Below are positions 1 through 7,903 of a stretch of DNA of 35,394 bases, in pieces. The stretch is taken from positions 1 to 35,394 of the forward strand of contig JAIKWH010000035.1 of NCBI GenBank assembly GCA_024684955.1, given 5' to 3'. The translations under genes and the position numbers were made by a program. A model generated the notes under the pieces. It had not been told where the DNA came from and made no database searches. It worked only from the letters and a program-made list of their open reading frames with translations. How positions within the stretch are numbered: the first letter of the stretch is position 1; every line of letters starts with the position of its first letter. This DNA comes from Pseudobutyrivibrio sp. (GTDB lineage: Bacteria > Bacillota > Clostridia > Lachnospirales > Lachnospiraceae).

Positions 1-260
1 CTACCATACCGGAATATAATTGTCCTCAGGTCATCGTGCTTCATTTTTCCGCGATACGAGCCCTACAAACGCATATCCATACCGAAATACAATTTTCAAG
101 TCCTGTGAAACAGGCCAATTCAGCTGATTTCCGCGAAACACTCCTTGCAATCGCACATGCATCGCGGAATCCAATCCTTGAGTCGTCAAATCAACCATGA
201 TTAGCCCCCTCTATCTCCCCATTACGGTATGCATGTGCGTTTGCAGTATGCAAATACCGG
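1..260. repeat. Degenerate tandem and inverted repeat block
   Basis: No credible gene is seen here. A motif of the form ATACCGRAATAYAATT occurs near 6 and near 80, and TTTCCGCGA occurs near 46 and near 128, giving an imperfect direct repeat of about 80 bases. An inverted copy lies at about 223-243: CGCACATGC at 152-160 is matched by GCATGTGCG at 231-239, and bases about 64-86 match about 223-243 in inverted orientation with few mismatches. Short frames are open on both strands, including one from the left edge to a stop at 198-200 and a 55-codon frame on the - strand, but they coincide with the repeats. The block is probably part of a dispersed repeat family. Its left limit is outside the window. 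Confidence 0.6.
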
Positions 261-373
261 AGGAGCAGTATTTGTCAGCATGAATCCTGCTTCGCAGGAC
301 AACTTTTCCACGCATATATCATGCATGAAAAAGTTGGTCATCTACGATTCTTGTTTTTCTGATGAAAAACAAG
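251..373. repeat. Four-hairpin repeat, copy 1
   Basis: First of two tandem copies with a 132-base period. It contains in order: a stem CAAATAC/GTATTTG (251-257 with 268-274); a tight hairpin TCCTGC-TTC-GCAGGA (285-299); a hairpin with arms CAACTTTT/AAAAGTTG (300-307 with 329-336); and a stem CTTGTTTTTC/GAAAAACAAG around a TGAT loop ending at 373. The same elements in the same order occur at 384-509 and 29649-29767. Arms are conserved better than loops, and the first stem has changed on both sides between copies. A structured RNA or DNA element is therefore more likely than a coding sequence. Confidence 0.75.
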
Positions 374-383
374 CCTTAGACTT

Positions 384-509
384 CATGCTGACATACAAGG
401 TATTTGTCAGCATGAATCCTGCTTCGCAGGACAACTTTTCCACGCATATATCATGCATGAAAAAGTTGGTCAGTTACGATTCTTGTTTTTCTGATGAAAA
501 ACAAGAATC
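384..509. repeat. Four-hairpin repeat, copy 2
   Basis: Second tandem copy, nearly identical to copy 1 over its inner part. The first stem is CATGCTGAC/GTCAGCATG (384-392 with 406-414), different from copy 1 but still paired. The TCCTGC/GCAGGA hairpin is at 417-431 and the CAACTTTT/AAAAGTTG hairpin at 432-468. The last hairpin (478-509) is a perfect 14-bp stem, GATTCTTGTTTTTC around TGAT. The copy ends about 80 bases upstream of the 49-codon membrane peptide gene, so it could shape the 5' end of that transcript. No function is known to me. Confidence 0.75.
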
Positions 510-592
510 TATGAAATATTTATGTATTAGCGCAAAAGGGGGGAGGAATAATTTATAATAAAGAAAAATTATTTAGATTGTGAGGGGTGAGC

Positions 593-742
593 ATGAGTCC
601 AAAAAAATCAAAGCATTATCTGGATGACAGTGGTGCGCATAGGTTTAAAAATGATCCGGTTGGATATATGTCCATCCTTATTTCTGCTTTTGTCATTGCT
701 GTAATGATAGTTTTAAATGTCCTGATTTTCATCCATATGTAA
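593..742 (+). CDS. Small single-pass membrane peptide (49 aa), unknown function
   Basis: A 49-codon frame opens with ATG at 593, preceded by a good ribosome binding site (GAGGGGTGAGC, about 5 bases away), and ends at TAA 740-742. The first 25 residues are polar and charged (starting MSPKKSKHYLDD). Residues about 26-48 form one hydrophobic segment rich in Ile, Val, Leu and Ala, so the product is probably a single-pass membrane peptide with a cytoplasmic N-terminus. A TATAAT hexamer at 554-559 could be its -10 box. It lies 28 bases before the potassium channel start, so the two are probably co-transcribed. I do not recognise a family. An accessory peptide for the channel is possible but only a guess from position. 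Confidence 0.6.
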   Translation: MSPKKSKHYLDDSGAHRFKNDPVGYMSILISAFVIAVMIVLNVLIFIHM

Positions 743-770
743 TTTGCAAAATTTTTCCGTGAGGATTCTT

Positions 771-1514
771 ATGAAATTTACAGAAGAACATAAAAAAAGA
801 GTTTTCGACATTATTGAGCAAAGTAAAGAAAACGACAGAGGCAGCAAAGCCTATGACATAATGATTCTTGTCACTGTCCTTTCTAGTTTTACCCCAATGA
901 TGCTTAAAAACTCTAATAGGTACACATCATATATTGAGATAGCCACCTTGGTTATCTTTATATTAGATTATGCCCTGAGGGTATATACTGCAGATTACAA
1001 AATGGGAGTAAAGAGCTGGAAATCTTATGTTTCCTATATCTTTACCCCCATGGCAATCATAGATTTTATTTCAATTATTCCAGGAATTGGTCTGTTTATT
1101 CCTACAAAAACATCCCTTAATATCCTCCGCCTCCTCAGGCTCCTTAGAGTGCTTAAAATCACCCGCTATTCTAGCACTATGGTTTTAATCACTAATGTGT
1201 TGCGCCGGGTTCGTAAGGAACTCCTTGCTGTTTTAGCCTTTTCCATACTCTACATCTATGTATCCGCCCTATTAATTTTTCAGGTGGAGCCAGATATTTT
1301 TAACACATTCTTTGACGCCCTGTACTGGGCAACTATCTCTATCACCACCATTGGATATGGTGACATTTCTCCAGTGACCTCATTGGGTCGTATGGTTACT
1401 ATGATGTCTGCCATTGTGGGTGTGGCTATTATCGCATTGCCATCAGGTATAATTACCGCAGCATATATGGACGAAATAAAACGCCGTAAGGAAAAGGGGA
1501 AGTATGTCTTATAA
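771..1514 (+). CDS. Voltage-gated potassium channel, six-transmembrane type
   Basis: The product (247 aa) is a 6TM tetrameric cation channel subunit for K+ flux across the cytoplasmic membrane. Visible features are hydrophobic segments S1-S3 over residues about 29-105, an S4 voltage-sensor helix at about 115-135 with basic residues at three-residue spacing (R120, R123, R126, K129, R132), S5 at about 151-170, a pore helix, and the K+ selectivity filter TIGYGD at 193-198, then S6. A short basic tail follows and no RCK/TrkA-N domain is present. I chose ATG 771 because GTGAGG lies at the right distance upstream; an in-frame TTG at 744 would add nine residues without a better site. The 3' end overlaps the convergent 105-codon gene by six bases. 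Confidence 0.9.
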   Translation: MKFTEEHKKRVFDIIEQSKENDRGSKAYDIMILVTVLSSFTPMMLKNSNRYTSYIEIATLVIFILDYALRVYTADYKMGVKSWKSYVSYIFTPMAIIDFISIIPGIGLFIPTKTSLNILRLLRLLRVLKITRYSSTMVLITNVLRRVRKELLAVLAFSILYIYVSALLIFQVEPDIFNTFFDALYWATISITTIGYGDISPVTSLGRMVTMMSAIVGVAIIALPSGIITAAYMDEIKRRKEKGKYVL

Positions 1515-1826
1515 TGACTGGGCTCCTTTAAGGAATTCTTTCAGTTTACCCATGGTATTAATTTCTTTTCCATTTACAAATATTACAAATGGCTTCTTAC
1601 CATCAGCATTCAGAGTCATGCGATAATCAATTCTATCCAAGGCATATTCCATTGCCAGTTCATAAGTATTGAAATAAGCATGGTAATTTCCCAGAGTCTC
1701 GTCAGATGTAATCCAGTATTCTTCTACTGAATTAATAGATGGCTCAACTTGCGACACCTTAACAAATTTCTCGCTGCAATCTTCTCTCAGCAATTTATAT
1801 TCTTTTTTTAATGTCTGAAGTTCCAT
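1509..1826 (-). CDS. Hypothetical protein (105 aa)
   Basis: A 105-residue soluble protein that I do not recognise. The ATG at 1826 is preceded by a perfect AGGAGG with suitable spacing, so it is very likely translated. The N-terminal third is predicted helical and charged (MELQTLKKEYKLLRED). The remainder alternates short beta-like segments and helices, including a segment FVIFVNGKEINTMGKLKEF near the C-terminus that could be a small alpha/beta fold. There is no signal peptide, membrane segment or cysteine pair. It is convergent with the channel gene and overlaps its end by six bases, with no terminator between them, so transcripts from the two sides would be antisense to each other. Confidence 0.7.
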   Translation of the reverse strand: MELQTLKKEYKLLREDCSEKFVKVSQVEPSINSVEEYWITSDETLGNYHAYFNTYELAMEYALDRIDYRMTLNADGKKPFVIFVNGKEINTMGKLKEFLKGAQSL

Positions 1827-2033
1827 AAGTCCTCCTTGTTAAAAATAATCTCTATTTAAAAATAACAAATATACTCGAAGTTCACATTATATGGGGATTT
1901 TTGGCCTTTATCAATAGTTTCGCGGTGATTTTATGCATAATCAATTATTATTATAAAATAAATATCATATTTTTCTGTGAATTTGCGATATAAAACTAGC
2001 CTATTTTTCATTTTGATTGTAAAATGTAATCAG

Positions 2034-2060
2034 TTGTATTGTAGTTATTTTTCAATACAA
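2034..2060. promoter_or_regulatory. Inverted repeat upstream of the MCP gene
   Basis: TTGTATTG (2034-2041) and CAATACAA (2053-2060) form a perfect 8-bp inverted repeat about 33 bases before the MCP start codon, in an AT-rich 267-base gap between divergent genes. It could be an operator or a 5'-leader hairpin. I did not find a convincing sigma-28-type promoter in the gap. Confidence 0.35.
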
Positions 2061-2093
2061 ACCTAGTTTTTTTGCTAAAAGGAGTAAGGAATA

Positions 2094-3878
2094 ATGCGCA
2101 AGGGAAAAGAAAGAAAGAAACAAAAAGCACAAATCAGTCTAAGAGCCCTATTGCTATCCATAGCAATACCACTTGTAATCTCATTGTTTTTGAGCGTGGG
2201 TCTTAGCGCTTTCATGATGAATCACATCATGGCAACTTCAGAGGACGTTTACTACAACACTCTCTACAACATTTCACACAATCTTCAAACCGCCACTACA
2301 GAGTTTAATAAAGCCCAGTTGGCCGGCACAGAGATGCAAGCCTACAAGCTCACTGCTACTGGCGACAAAATGAATCAATATAAATCAACATACAGTCTAA
2401 GCTTGGCTAATGCAAATCAAGCAATTATCGAGGCCATGAACCAGGCAAAGAATAATAACATTCTTTGGAATGTTGTTCAGACAGACGATGGCAAGACAAT
2501 CGAAACACTCTATACTGAATTTTCCAAGTATCAGTCAGATTGGAATGCTTGCTACGAAAAAAATGATATTGATAACTGGACATACAACTTTAACAGCATG
2601 TCAACCACTCTTGATTCTATGCTGGTATTAGTTGAAAATTGGGCAGTAAAACAGAACATGATTCAGAAATCACAGATTCAGATGCAGGTTGTTATTCTCA
2701 GCAGCATCTTCAGTGTCATTTCACTTCTACTGATGATTTTCACAATCATAATGGTTAGAAACATTTCTAAGAATATGAAATACCTTATGGCTGCTGTTTC
2801 AGGCATTGCCTCTGGTGACTTTGTTACAAAGATAAAGCCAAACACTACTATCAAAGATTTCGATTCTATTGCAAAATCTCTAGAATCTATGAGACACGAA
2901 CTCAGAAATGCACTTGCAACAGTAATTGGTCACGCTACAGATGTTAATGACAAGGCAGAATTTGCAAAGGAAAACATCGAACTTTCAAAGATGACAACAA
3001 ACAGCATTTCTTCTGCTGTATATGACATTGCAGAGGGGGCAACAGCAATGGCTCAGGATGTTTCTACCACATCCACAATCACCACATCTATTGGTGATTC
3101 TGTAGAGGATGTTCTCTCATCTGCAAACAGCAATCTGGACAAGGGACAGGTTGTTTACAACGAGTCAACTCAGCTCAAAGAAAAGTTAGAGCTTATCAAA
3201 GCCCAGGATCAAAAGACAGACGAGATTGCCAACCAGGTATACGAGTCAGTTAATGAAACAGCAAATGTTGTTGCAAAAATTGCAGACGCTGCTGAGGGAA
3301 TCATTTCCATCTCTAGCCAGACAAACCTGCTGGCCCTCAATGCTTCAATCGAGGCAGCCAGAGCTGGTGAGGCAGGCAAGGGTTTTGCAGTTGTCGCTGA
3401 CAACATCAAGAGCCTGGCAGAGGATACCAACAATCTTGCTGGAGAAATCACAGGCATGCTTGCTACAATCACTCACTACTCAGACAACAACAAGCGCCTG
3501 ACAGAGAGCATCAAAAATGCTACAACAGAGGAGGCTGCAGCCCTTGAGGATATGAGCCAGTCCTTTGACGAGATGATCATTCTCCTCCAGGAGACAGAAA
3601 AGGGCAACAAACAGATTCTCGAGCTGGTGGAGGCTGTTACAAACGACACAGCAAGCATCCTCAATTCTGTAGAGTCCCTCTCTTCTATCTCTGAAGAGAA
3701 TGCCGCTTCTACTGAGGAAACAAGCGCCAGCCTGAGCCAGTTAGATATGAATATGGAGGCTGTCATGATGCAGGCAGAGTCACTGCAGGGCATCGCAAAA
3801 GAACTTTCAGAAAAGATTGGCTTCTTCAAAGTTGAGTTACCACCTCAGCCAGTTGAGCAGTCAGACGCTACCGCCTAG
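2094..3878 (+). CDS. Methyl-accepting chemotaxis protein, transmembrane, HAMP-containing
   Basis: A 594-residue chemoreceptor that senses an external signal and controls the CheA kinase. A basic N-terminus is followed by TM1 (about 18-45), a periplasm-side helical domain of about 150 residues resembling a four-helix-bundle sensor rather than a Cache domain, TM2 (about 199-221), a HAMP domain (about 221-275) and the long signalling coiled coil. The hairpin tip carries the diagnostic [18 protein letters not shown] run near residues 405-425, followed by [10 protein letters not shown]. The start follows AGGAG at good spacing. It is monocistronic, with no che or flagellar gene nearby, and ends at a bidirectional terminator shared with the convergent MATE gene. 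The ligand cannot be told from the sequence. Confidence 0.93.
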   Translation: MRKGKERKKQKAQISLRALLLSIAIPLVISLFLSVGLSAFMMNHIMATSEDVYYNTLYNISHNLQTATTEFNKAQLAGTEMQAYKLTATGDKMNQYKSTYSLSLANANQAIIEAMNQAKNNNILWNVVQTDDGKTIETLYTEFSKYQSDWNACYEKNDIDNWTYNFNSMSTTLDSMLVLVENWAVKQNMIQKSQIQMQVVILSSIFSVISLLLMIFTIIMVRNISKNMKYLMAAVSGIASGDFVTKIKPNTTIKDFDSIAKSLESMRHELRNALATVIGHATDVNDKAEFAKENIELSKMTTNSISSAVYDIAEGATAMAQDVSTTSTITTSIGDSVEDVLSSANSNLDKGQVVYNESTQLKEKLELIKAQDQKTDEIANQVYESVNETANVVAKIADAAEGIISISSQTNLLALNASIEAARAGEAGKGFAVVADNIKSLAEDTNNLAGEITGMLATITHYSDNNKRLTESIKNATTEEAAALEDMSQSFDEMIILLQETEKGNKQILELVEAVTNDTASILNSVESLSSISEENAASTEETSASLSQLDMNMEAVMMQAESLQGIAKELSEKIGFFKVELPPQPVEQSDATA

Positions 3879-3907
3879 ATTATTACTTACTTGAATTAAA
3901 TAAAAAA

Positions 3908-3952
3908 ATAATGCAGGGCTTCCTATAAGGAGTGCCCTGCATTTTGTTTTTT
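3908..3952. terminator. Bidirectional rho-independent terminator
   Basis: GCAGGGC and GCCCTGC pair around a 14-base loop (3913-3940). On the + strand a T-rich ATTTTGTTTTTT follows; on the - strand the stem is followed by ATTATTTTTTT. It ends the MCP transcript and the degV-folC-J-MATE transcript. The last codons and the stop codon of the MATE gene (3923-3925) lie inside the hairpin. Confidence 0.85.
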
Positions 3953-5284
3953 CCATAGTTTTGGTATGGGAATTGTGAGGAATAAGGCCTTTAAAACATT
4001 GTCTGCTATCATGCACATCCAGACACCTGTCAGACCCATTCCAAAGAAATGGATGCCTATGTAGGTAGACAAAATTCTCACCAGCCACATACCACCAGTC
4101 TCTATAACAAAGGGGTATCTAGTCATGCCCAGTCCGTAGTAAATTCCCTCCGAGATCACATACAAGCCAAAGAATGGCTCCGAGAATGCCACCATTTTGA
4201 GCACCCTGGTGCCCAGTTTGATAACCTGAGGATCCGGTGTAAAAAATCCCATCAGTGTCTCTGCAAAGAAATAAAGGGCAATGCCGCTCAAGGTCATAAC
4301 CAGGACTGTCAGGCCTATGGCGCTGATTGTAACCTTGCGATATTTCTTGTAATTTTGCTCGCCATAGGAAATGCCAACCAAGGTGTTGGCCGCTGTTTTA
4401 AAGCCATATCCTCCGGTATAGAAAAGTTCCTCGGCTCCCACTGCAATGCTGTGGGCCGCAAAAATTACTGTGCCCATGTGGGATACCAGGCCAGCGAAAA
4501 CTACATAGCCTGATGTAGAGGCAATATTTATAAGCAAAATAGGAAGAGACAGTTTCCACATTTGCTTTGTAATCTCCTTGTCCCCCTTTGTTGTAAAGAT
4601 ATTAAAGGTCAAAAGAGGCTTTCTAAAGAATATGAAGAGGATTGAAAGACCACCGATTGTCGCGGAGATGCAGGTGGCTATAGCCGCGCCGTCTACTCCC
4701 AGTCCAAACTTATAAATTAATAGGTAATCCAAGATAATATTGATTACATTTATGGAAATGCTCACTACCATAGGGCTAAAGGTGTCCTTTGTGGCTCTGA
4801 TGGCAGAGGCCAAAATGTAATGAATAGACTTGAAAACCACAGGAATAGAAATCCATACAAAGTATCTGGTGGCAGCTGGTCTAATGGCCTCCTCAGCCCC
4901 CATCCAGCCTGCTAAAAATGGTGCCACCCCAAGGCAAATCACCTCAATGACTGCGCCCACTACAAGGGCAAAAATCAAGCTTTGTCTAGCAATGTGCTTG
5001 ATTTTTTCCTCTTCTCTTGCACCTATGGCCTGGGCGATAAGTGTCATAGCCGCCACACCAAAGGCATAAGGCATAGAACCTACCAGCCAAGTGATTGTGG
5101 TGGAGGTGGAAACTGCTGCCGTAGCCTCGGCTCCCAGCCGGCCTACCATTGCCGTATCTACATATTGTAAAAGAACAGACAAAAGTTGCTCCGCCATTGT
5201 AGGCAGAGCAAGTGTCACTACCATCAAAAATATATTTTCACTCTTTTTGTTCTTTGTTACTTCCATTATCTTTTTCCATTCCAT
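3923..5284 (-). CDS. MATE-family multidrug/cation antiporter
   Basis: A 453-residue polytopic membrane protein with about 12 predicted transmembrane helices in two homologous halves, typical of MatE-domain exporters that expel drugs or metabolites using Na+ or H+. The N-terminal half carries LALPTMAEQLL and later MVGRLGAEATAAV, which match the family; length is normal. The start is uncertain. ATG 5284 overlaps the J-domain gene by 47 bases and the in-frame ATG at 5266 by 29; neither has a strong ribosome site, so translation is probably coupled to the upstream gene. It is the last gene of the degV-folC-J-MATE series. Its 3' end (residues AGHSL and stop) is encoded within the terminator hairpin. 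Substrate unknown. Confidence 0.9.
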   Translation of the reverse strand: MEWKKIMEVTKNKKSENIFLMVVTLALPTMAEQLLSVLLQYVDTAMVGRLGAEATAAVSTSTTITWLVGSMPYAFGVAAMTLIAQAIGAREEEKIKHIARQSLIFALVVGAVIEVICLGVAPFLAGWMGAEEAIRPAATRYFVWISIPVVFKSIHYILASAIRATKDTFSPMVVSISINVINIILDYLLIYKFGLGVDGAAIATCISATIGGLSILFIFFRKPLLTFNIFTTKGDKEITKQMWKLSLPILLINIASTSGYVVFAGLVSHMGTVIFAAHSIAVGAEELFYTGGYGFKTAANTLVGISYGEQNYKKYRKVTISAIGLTVLVMTLSGIALYFFAETLMGFFTPDPQVIKLGTRVLKMVAFSEPFFGLYVISEGIYYGLGMTRYPFVIETGGMWLVRILSTYIGIHFFGMGLTGVWMCMIADNVLKALFLTIPIPKLWKKQNAGHSL

Positions 5285-5744
5285 TGGCCCAGATCATAGC
5301 CTCTATGGTCCTGGCCGCTCTTATAGCATCAATGGCCTCCATGGCCCTCTTGTAATCTGCTTCTTGCTTTTTTATCTGCTTGGAGAATTCCTTTTGTTTC
5401 TCCTCAAAATCCTTCTTTTTCTTTTCCTCAGCCCGCTTAATTTTCTTTTGAAAGGCTGCATAGTCTGCATTGGACCTAGCCCTGCTATATGTCCTGCCTG
5501 GCTGAGAATGTCTCCCATTTTCAGGGGTGGCATAACCTGCAATAAGGCGGCTTGTGCCGTCCTCCTCCCCCATGAGAAAGTCGTAGGCCTCCGTCACCAT
5601 TGTGTAAACTGAGGTGTCATCCACTCCTGTGACATCCGGGTGGTACCTCTTTACCAGTTCCTTGTATGCCTTTTTTATCTCATCAGTTTGCGCTCCAGGC
5701 CTCAGGCCTAGAATCTTACAAGCCTCTACCCTTGTTTTGATCAT
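5238..5744 (-). CDS. J-domain protein with charged coiled-coil tail
   Basis: A 168-residue protein with an N-terminal J domain (about 1-65) including the HPD tripeptide at 35-37, which stimulates Hsp70 (DnaK) ATPase. There is no Gly/Phe region, zinc finger or DnaJ C-terminal substrate domain. Instead, residues about 92-140 form a very Lys/Glu-rich helix likely to be a coiled coil, followed by a short helical end. It is thus a J-domain-only cochaperone, not DnaJ itself. GGGGAG lies upstream of the ATG at 5744. The gene overlaps the end of folC by 29 bases and its 3' end overlaps the MATE start, so all three are probably translationally coupled. The client protein is not known. Confidence 0.85.
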   Translation of the reverse strand: MIKTRVEACKILGLRPGAQTDEIKKAYKELVKRYHPDVTGVDDTSVYTMVTEAYDFLMGEEDGTSRLIAGYATPENGRHSQPGRTYSRARSNADYAAFQKKIKRAEEKKKKDFEEKQKEFSKQIKKQEADYKRAMEAIDAIRAARTIEAMIWANGMEKDNGSNKEQKE

Positions 5745-6936
5745 TCAATATCTCCCCAATAAAATACAATGAGCCACAGGCAATAATCTTTTCCTCATGG
5801 CTACCGGCTGCTTTTACAGCCTCATCAAAGGAATCCATATATGTGGAATCAACCCCAATTGCCTTTAAATCCTCTGCCAGTTTGTGACCCTCCTGGGCCC
5901 TGACATAATCCAGGCTAATAGTGTATATGCGCTGGGCCACAGGGGCAATTATTTTTGCCATAGATAGGTAGTCCTTGTCAGCCATAACCGCCATGATAAA
6001 ACTAAACTTTTCTCCAGGAAATGCATCCCTTATGCTGTCATAAAGAGCCTGAACTCCAGATGGATTGTGGGCTCCGTCGGCTAAAATAAAGGGTTTGCGG
6101 CTTATGACTTGCATCCGTCCAGGCCAAGTGACTTTTGCAAGTCCTAATTCAATCGTCTGATTCTTGCCTGGTAATTGTAGGATTTCTGCAATCAATTTGG
6201 CGACTCCGCCATTATTTCTCTGATATTTTCCAAAGAGACCCAGTTTGACATTTTCTCCCACTGGCTCTGCCAAATAAAACTTGGAATCTACTGCCTTACA
6301 CTTATCTATTATAACCTCTTTAGCCTCATCTGGCATCTGTCCTATTACTACAGGGACCCCAGGCTTGATAATACCAGCCTTTTCCCCGGCAATTTCTGCC
6401 AAAGTATTACCCAAATACTGGGTGTGCTCCAGGCCAATAGATGTAATGGCACAAACCTGTGGGTCCTTTGCGAGACCGTTGGTAGAATCCTTGGCGCCCC
6501 CCAGACCTGTCTCTAATACCAGGTATTTTACCCCCTGCTCCTTGAAATAAACCAGGGCCATGGCTAGCCAATAGTCAAACATGGTAGGCTCCAACTCCAT
6601 AGGAATATCAAGGAGCATTGTGCCGATTCTCGCCACATCCTCCTTTGATATTTGCTTGCCATCTATTTGGATTCTCTCTGTGTATTCAATGAGATGTGGG
6701 GATGTGAAAAGTCCCACCTTATATTTTTCTTTAGACGCAAAAGAAGCAGCCTGCAAGATACTACTTACAAAAGCTGCTACAGATCCCTTGCCGTTGGTCC
6801 CTGCGATATGGATGATGTCAAATCCCATCTCTGGATGGCCTAGCCTATCCATAAATTCCTTTGTCACATCCCTGCCGCAGGCTTTACCAAAGCGACGCTT
6901 GCTGTCGATTATATTAACTACCTCTTGATAATTCAT
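5716..6936 (-). CDS. folC: Dihydrofolate synthase / folylpolyglutamate synthase
   Basis: A 406-residue Mur-ligase-family enzyme that adds glutamate to dihydropteroate and to folates using ATP. The nucleotide-binding loop is HIAGTNGKGS (about 43-52), and the family segment VLETGLGGAKDSTN follows; the usual form is closer to GLGGRLDATN, so this is a mild variant. A C-terminal region with ILADGAHNPSG matches the Mur ligase C-domain (substrate-binding D-x-AHN). Length is typical. The ATG at 6936 follows GAGGATGAA. It is 30 bases downstream of degV and overlaps the J-domain gene by 29 bases. No other folate gene is in the window. Confidence 0.93.
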   Translation of the reverse strand: MNYQEVVNIIDSKRRFGKACGRDVTKEFMDRLGHPEMGFDIIHIAGTNGKGSVAAFVSSILQAASFASKEKYKVGLFTSPHLIEYTERIQIDGKQISKEDVARIGTMLLDIPMELEPTMFDYWLAMALVYFKEQGVKYLVLETGLGGAKDSTNGLAKDPQVCAITSIGLEHTQYLGNTLAEIAGEKAGIIKPGVPVVIGQMPDEAKEVIIDKCKAVDSKFYLAEPVGENVKLGLFGKYQRNNGGVAKLIAEILQLPGKNQTIELGLAKVTWPGRMQVISRKPFILADGAHNPSGVQALYDSIRDAFPGEKFSFIMAVMADKDYLSMAKIIAPVAQRIYTISLDYVRAQEGHKLAEDLKAIGVDSTYMDSFDEAVKAAGSHEEKIIACGSLYFIGEILNDQNKGRGL

Positions 6937-6966
6937 TTCATCCTCAGAACTGACAAATGAATGCCA

Positions 6967-7803
6967 TTAGATAACCATAATGACTCCACCGTCATTGGCG
7001 TACATAGAAGAAACGCCTCTAGTATCTACAATAAATATATCCTTAAAATTGGCCAGGCTCTCCATCTTTTTCTTTAGTGCCATAGCTCGAGCAGCGCAGT
7101 TGCAATGAGAAATAGCGAGAATTTTGTCCTCACAATTGGCAGTGGCCTCCACCAGGCACTGAGCCATTTTGTCGATAGCCTTGGCCATGCCTCTGGCCTG
7201 ACCCAACTGCTGGATATTGCCCTCGTCAGTAGAGCCCATAACAGGCTTGATATTTAAAGTGCCGGCAATAGCGGCCTTAATATTGGAAAGACGGCCTGCC
7301 TTCCTCAATGTTTCAAGAGTCTCCAGCACGAAGAAGGTGTGCTGCTCACTAATATATTTTTCAACTGTATCCACAACCTTGTGGAAATCCATGCCTGCAT
7401 TCTCGCATTCTGCAATTTTTAAGGCGATAAGGGTCTCTCCAATGGAAGCAGATTTTGAATCAAAAACGTGTATCTGCTTGCCCTCTTCATCCTCTTCAAA
7501 AAGATCTTTGCCAAGACAGGCGCTATTATATGAACCTGACAGTTGGGCAGAAAGGGTAACTACATAAATGTGATCAGCCTCGCAATCCATCTCCACCATA
7601 TATGCATTTGGGGATGGGCATGCAGACTTTGGAGCAGAAGCAGATGTCTCAACGGCCTTTAAAAACTCAGACTGATCAAATGTCTCGTCATCTACTATCT
7701 CTTTGCCATCTATTTCGAGAGTGAGGGGAACATTAACAAAATGGCCATCCTCAATCATCTCTTCAGTTAACTCGCCACAACTATCTACGATAATTTTATA
7801 CAT
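6967..7803 (-). CDS. DegV family fatty-acid-binding protein
   Basis: A 278-residue DegV-type protein, a family that binds fatty acids and in Firmicutes hands them to the fatty acid kinase FakA. Features are MYKIIVDSCGELTEEM at the N-terminus (family DS-x-x-DL region), a central LSGSYNSA segment, and TLETLRKAGRLSN (family RxGR(L/I)S). I chose ATG 7803 because GGAGG lies just upstream and a promoter-like pair lies at 7831-7859. An upstream in-frame ATG at 7854 would fall inside that promoter and would add 17 residues unlike the family. It is the first gene of the degV-folC-J-MATE series. The ligand cannot be told. Confidence 0.88.
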   Translation of the reverse strand: MYKIIVDSCGELTEEMIEDGHFVNVPLTLEIDGKEIVDDETFDQSEFLKAVETSASAPKSACPSPNAYMVEMDCEADHIYVVTLSAQLSGSYNSACLGKDLFEEDEEGKQIHVFDSKSASIGETLIALKIAECENAGMDFHKVVDTVEKYISEQHTFFVLETLETLRKAGRLSNIKAAIAGTLNIKPVMGSTDEGNIQQLGQARGMAKAIDKMAQCLVEATANCEDKILAISHCNCAARAMALKKKMESLANFKDIFIVDTRGVSSMYANDGGVIMVI

Positions 7804-7830
7804 GATAATCCTCCATGAATTGCTGCATAT

Positions 7831-7859
7831 ATTATAGCATCTCAGCCCAACCACGTAAA
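7831..7859 (-). promoter_or_regulatory. Putative promoter of degV operon
   Basis: On the - strand TTTACG (7854-7859), a 17-base spacer and a perfect TATAAT (7831-7836) precede the degV start by about 28 bases. The -35 matches the consensus at four of six positions. It supports the shorter degV start at 7803. Confidence 0.55.
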
Positions 7860-7878
7860 TAGTTTTTATAAATCCAAC

Positions 7879-7899
7879 ATGTAGTTTTCAAAACCACAT
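7879..7899 (-). terminator. Possible weak terminator after transglutaminase gene
   Basis: ATGTAGTT and AACCACAT pair around TTTTC (one wobble on the - strand RNA), just after the stop codon at 7904. The following - strand sequence is AT-rich but has no clean T run, so termination would be weak. It also sits just upstream of the degV promoter. Confidence 0.3.
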
Positions 7900-7903
7900 C
7901 CTT

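Noticed and set aside
3-200. A frame open from the left edge to a stop at 198-200, possibly the end of a gene
   Set aside because: It lies wholly in the degenerate repeat block, has unusual composition, and an equally long - strand frame overlaps it. It could only be rescued by upstream sequence.
268-505. Possible CRISPR array
   Set aside because: Only two units, more than 100 bases each, with internal hairpins and no unique spacers of uniform length; no cas genes.
229-558. A 109-codon open frame on the + strand across the two hairpin repeats
   Set aside because: It contains the same segment twice because the repeat period (132) is divisible by three. In the third copy the loop length differs and the frame shifts, while the hairpin arms stay conserved. 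Nucleotide structure, not protein sequence, is what is kept.
1827-2093. Riboswitch or sigma-28 promoter ahead of the chemoreceptor
   Set aside because: The gap is AT-rich with only one simple inverted repeat; no conserved riboswitch core and no TAAA-N15-GCCGATAA-like motif was seen.
3209-3829. Long open frames antisense or out of frame within the chemoreceptor gene
   Set aside because: They overlap a strongly supported MCP gene, have no ribosome sites, and translate to low-complexity sequence typical of shadow frames.
4049-5612. Several + strand open frames opposite the MATE and J-domain genes
   Set aside because: They mirror genuine genes with clear family motifs on the - strand and show no recognisable features of their own.
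7804-7854. Longer start for DegV
   Set aside because: The extra codons overlap the -10 and -35 boxes of the likely promoter and do not resemble the family N-terminus.
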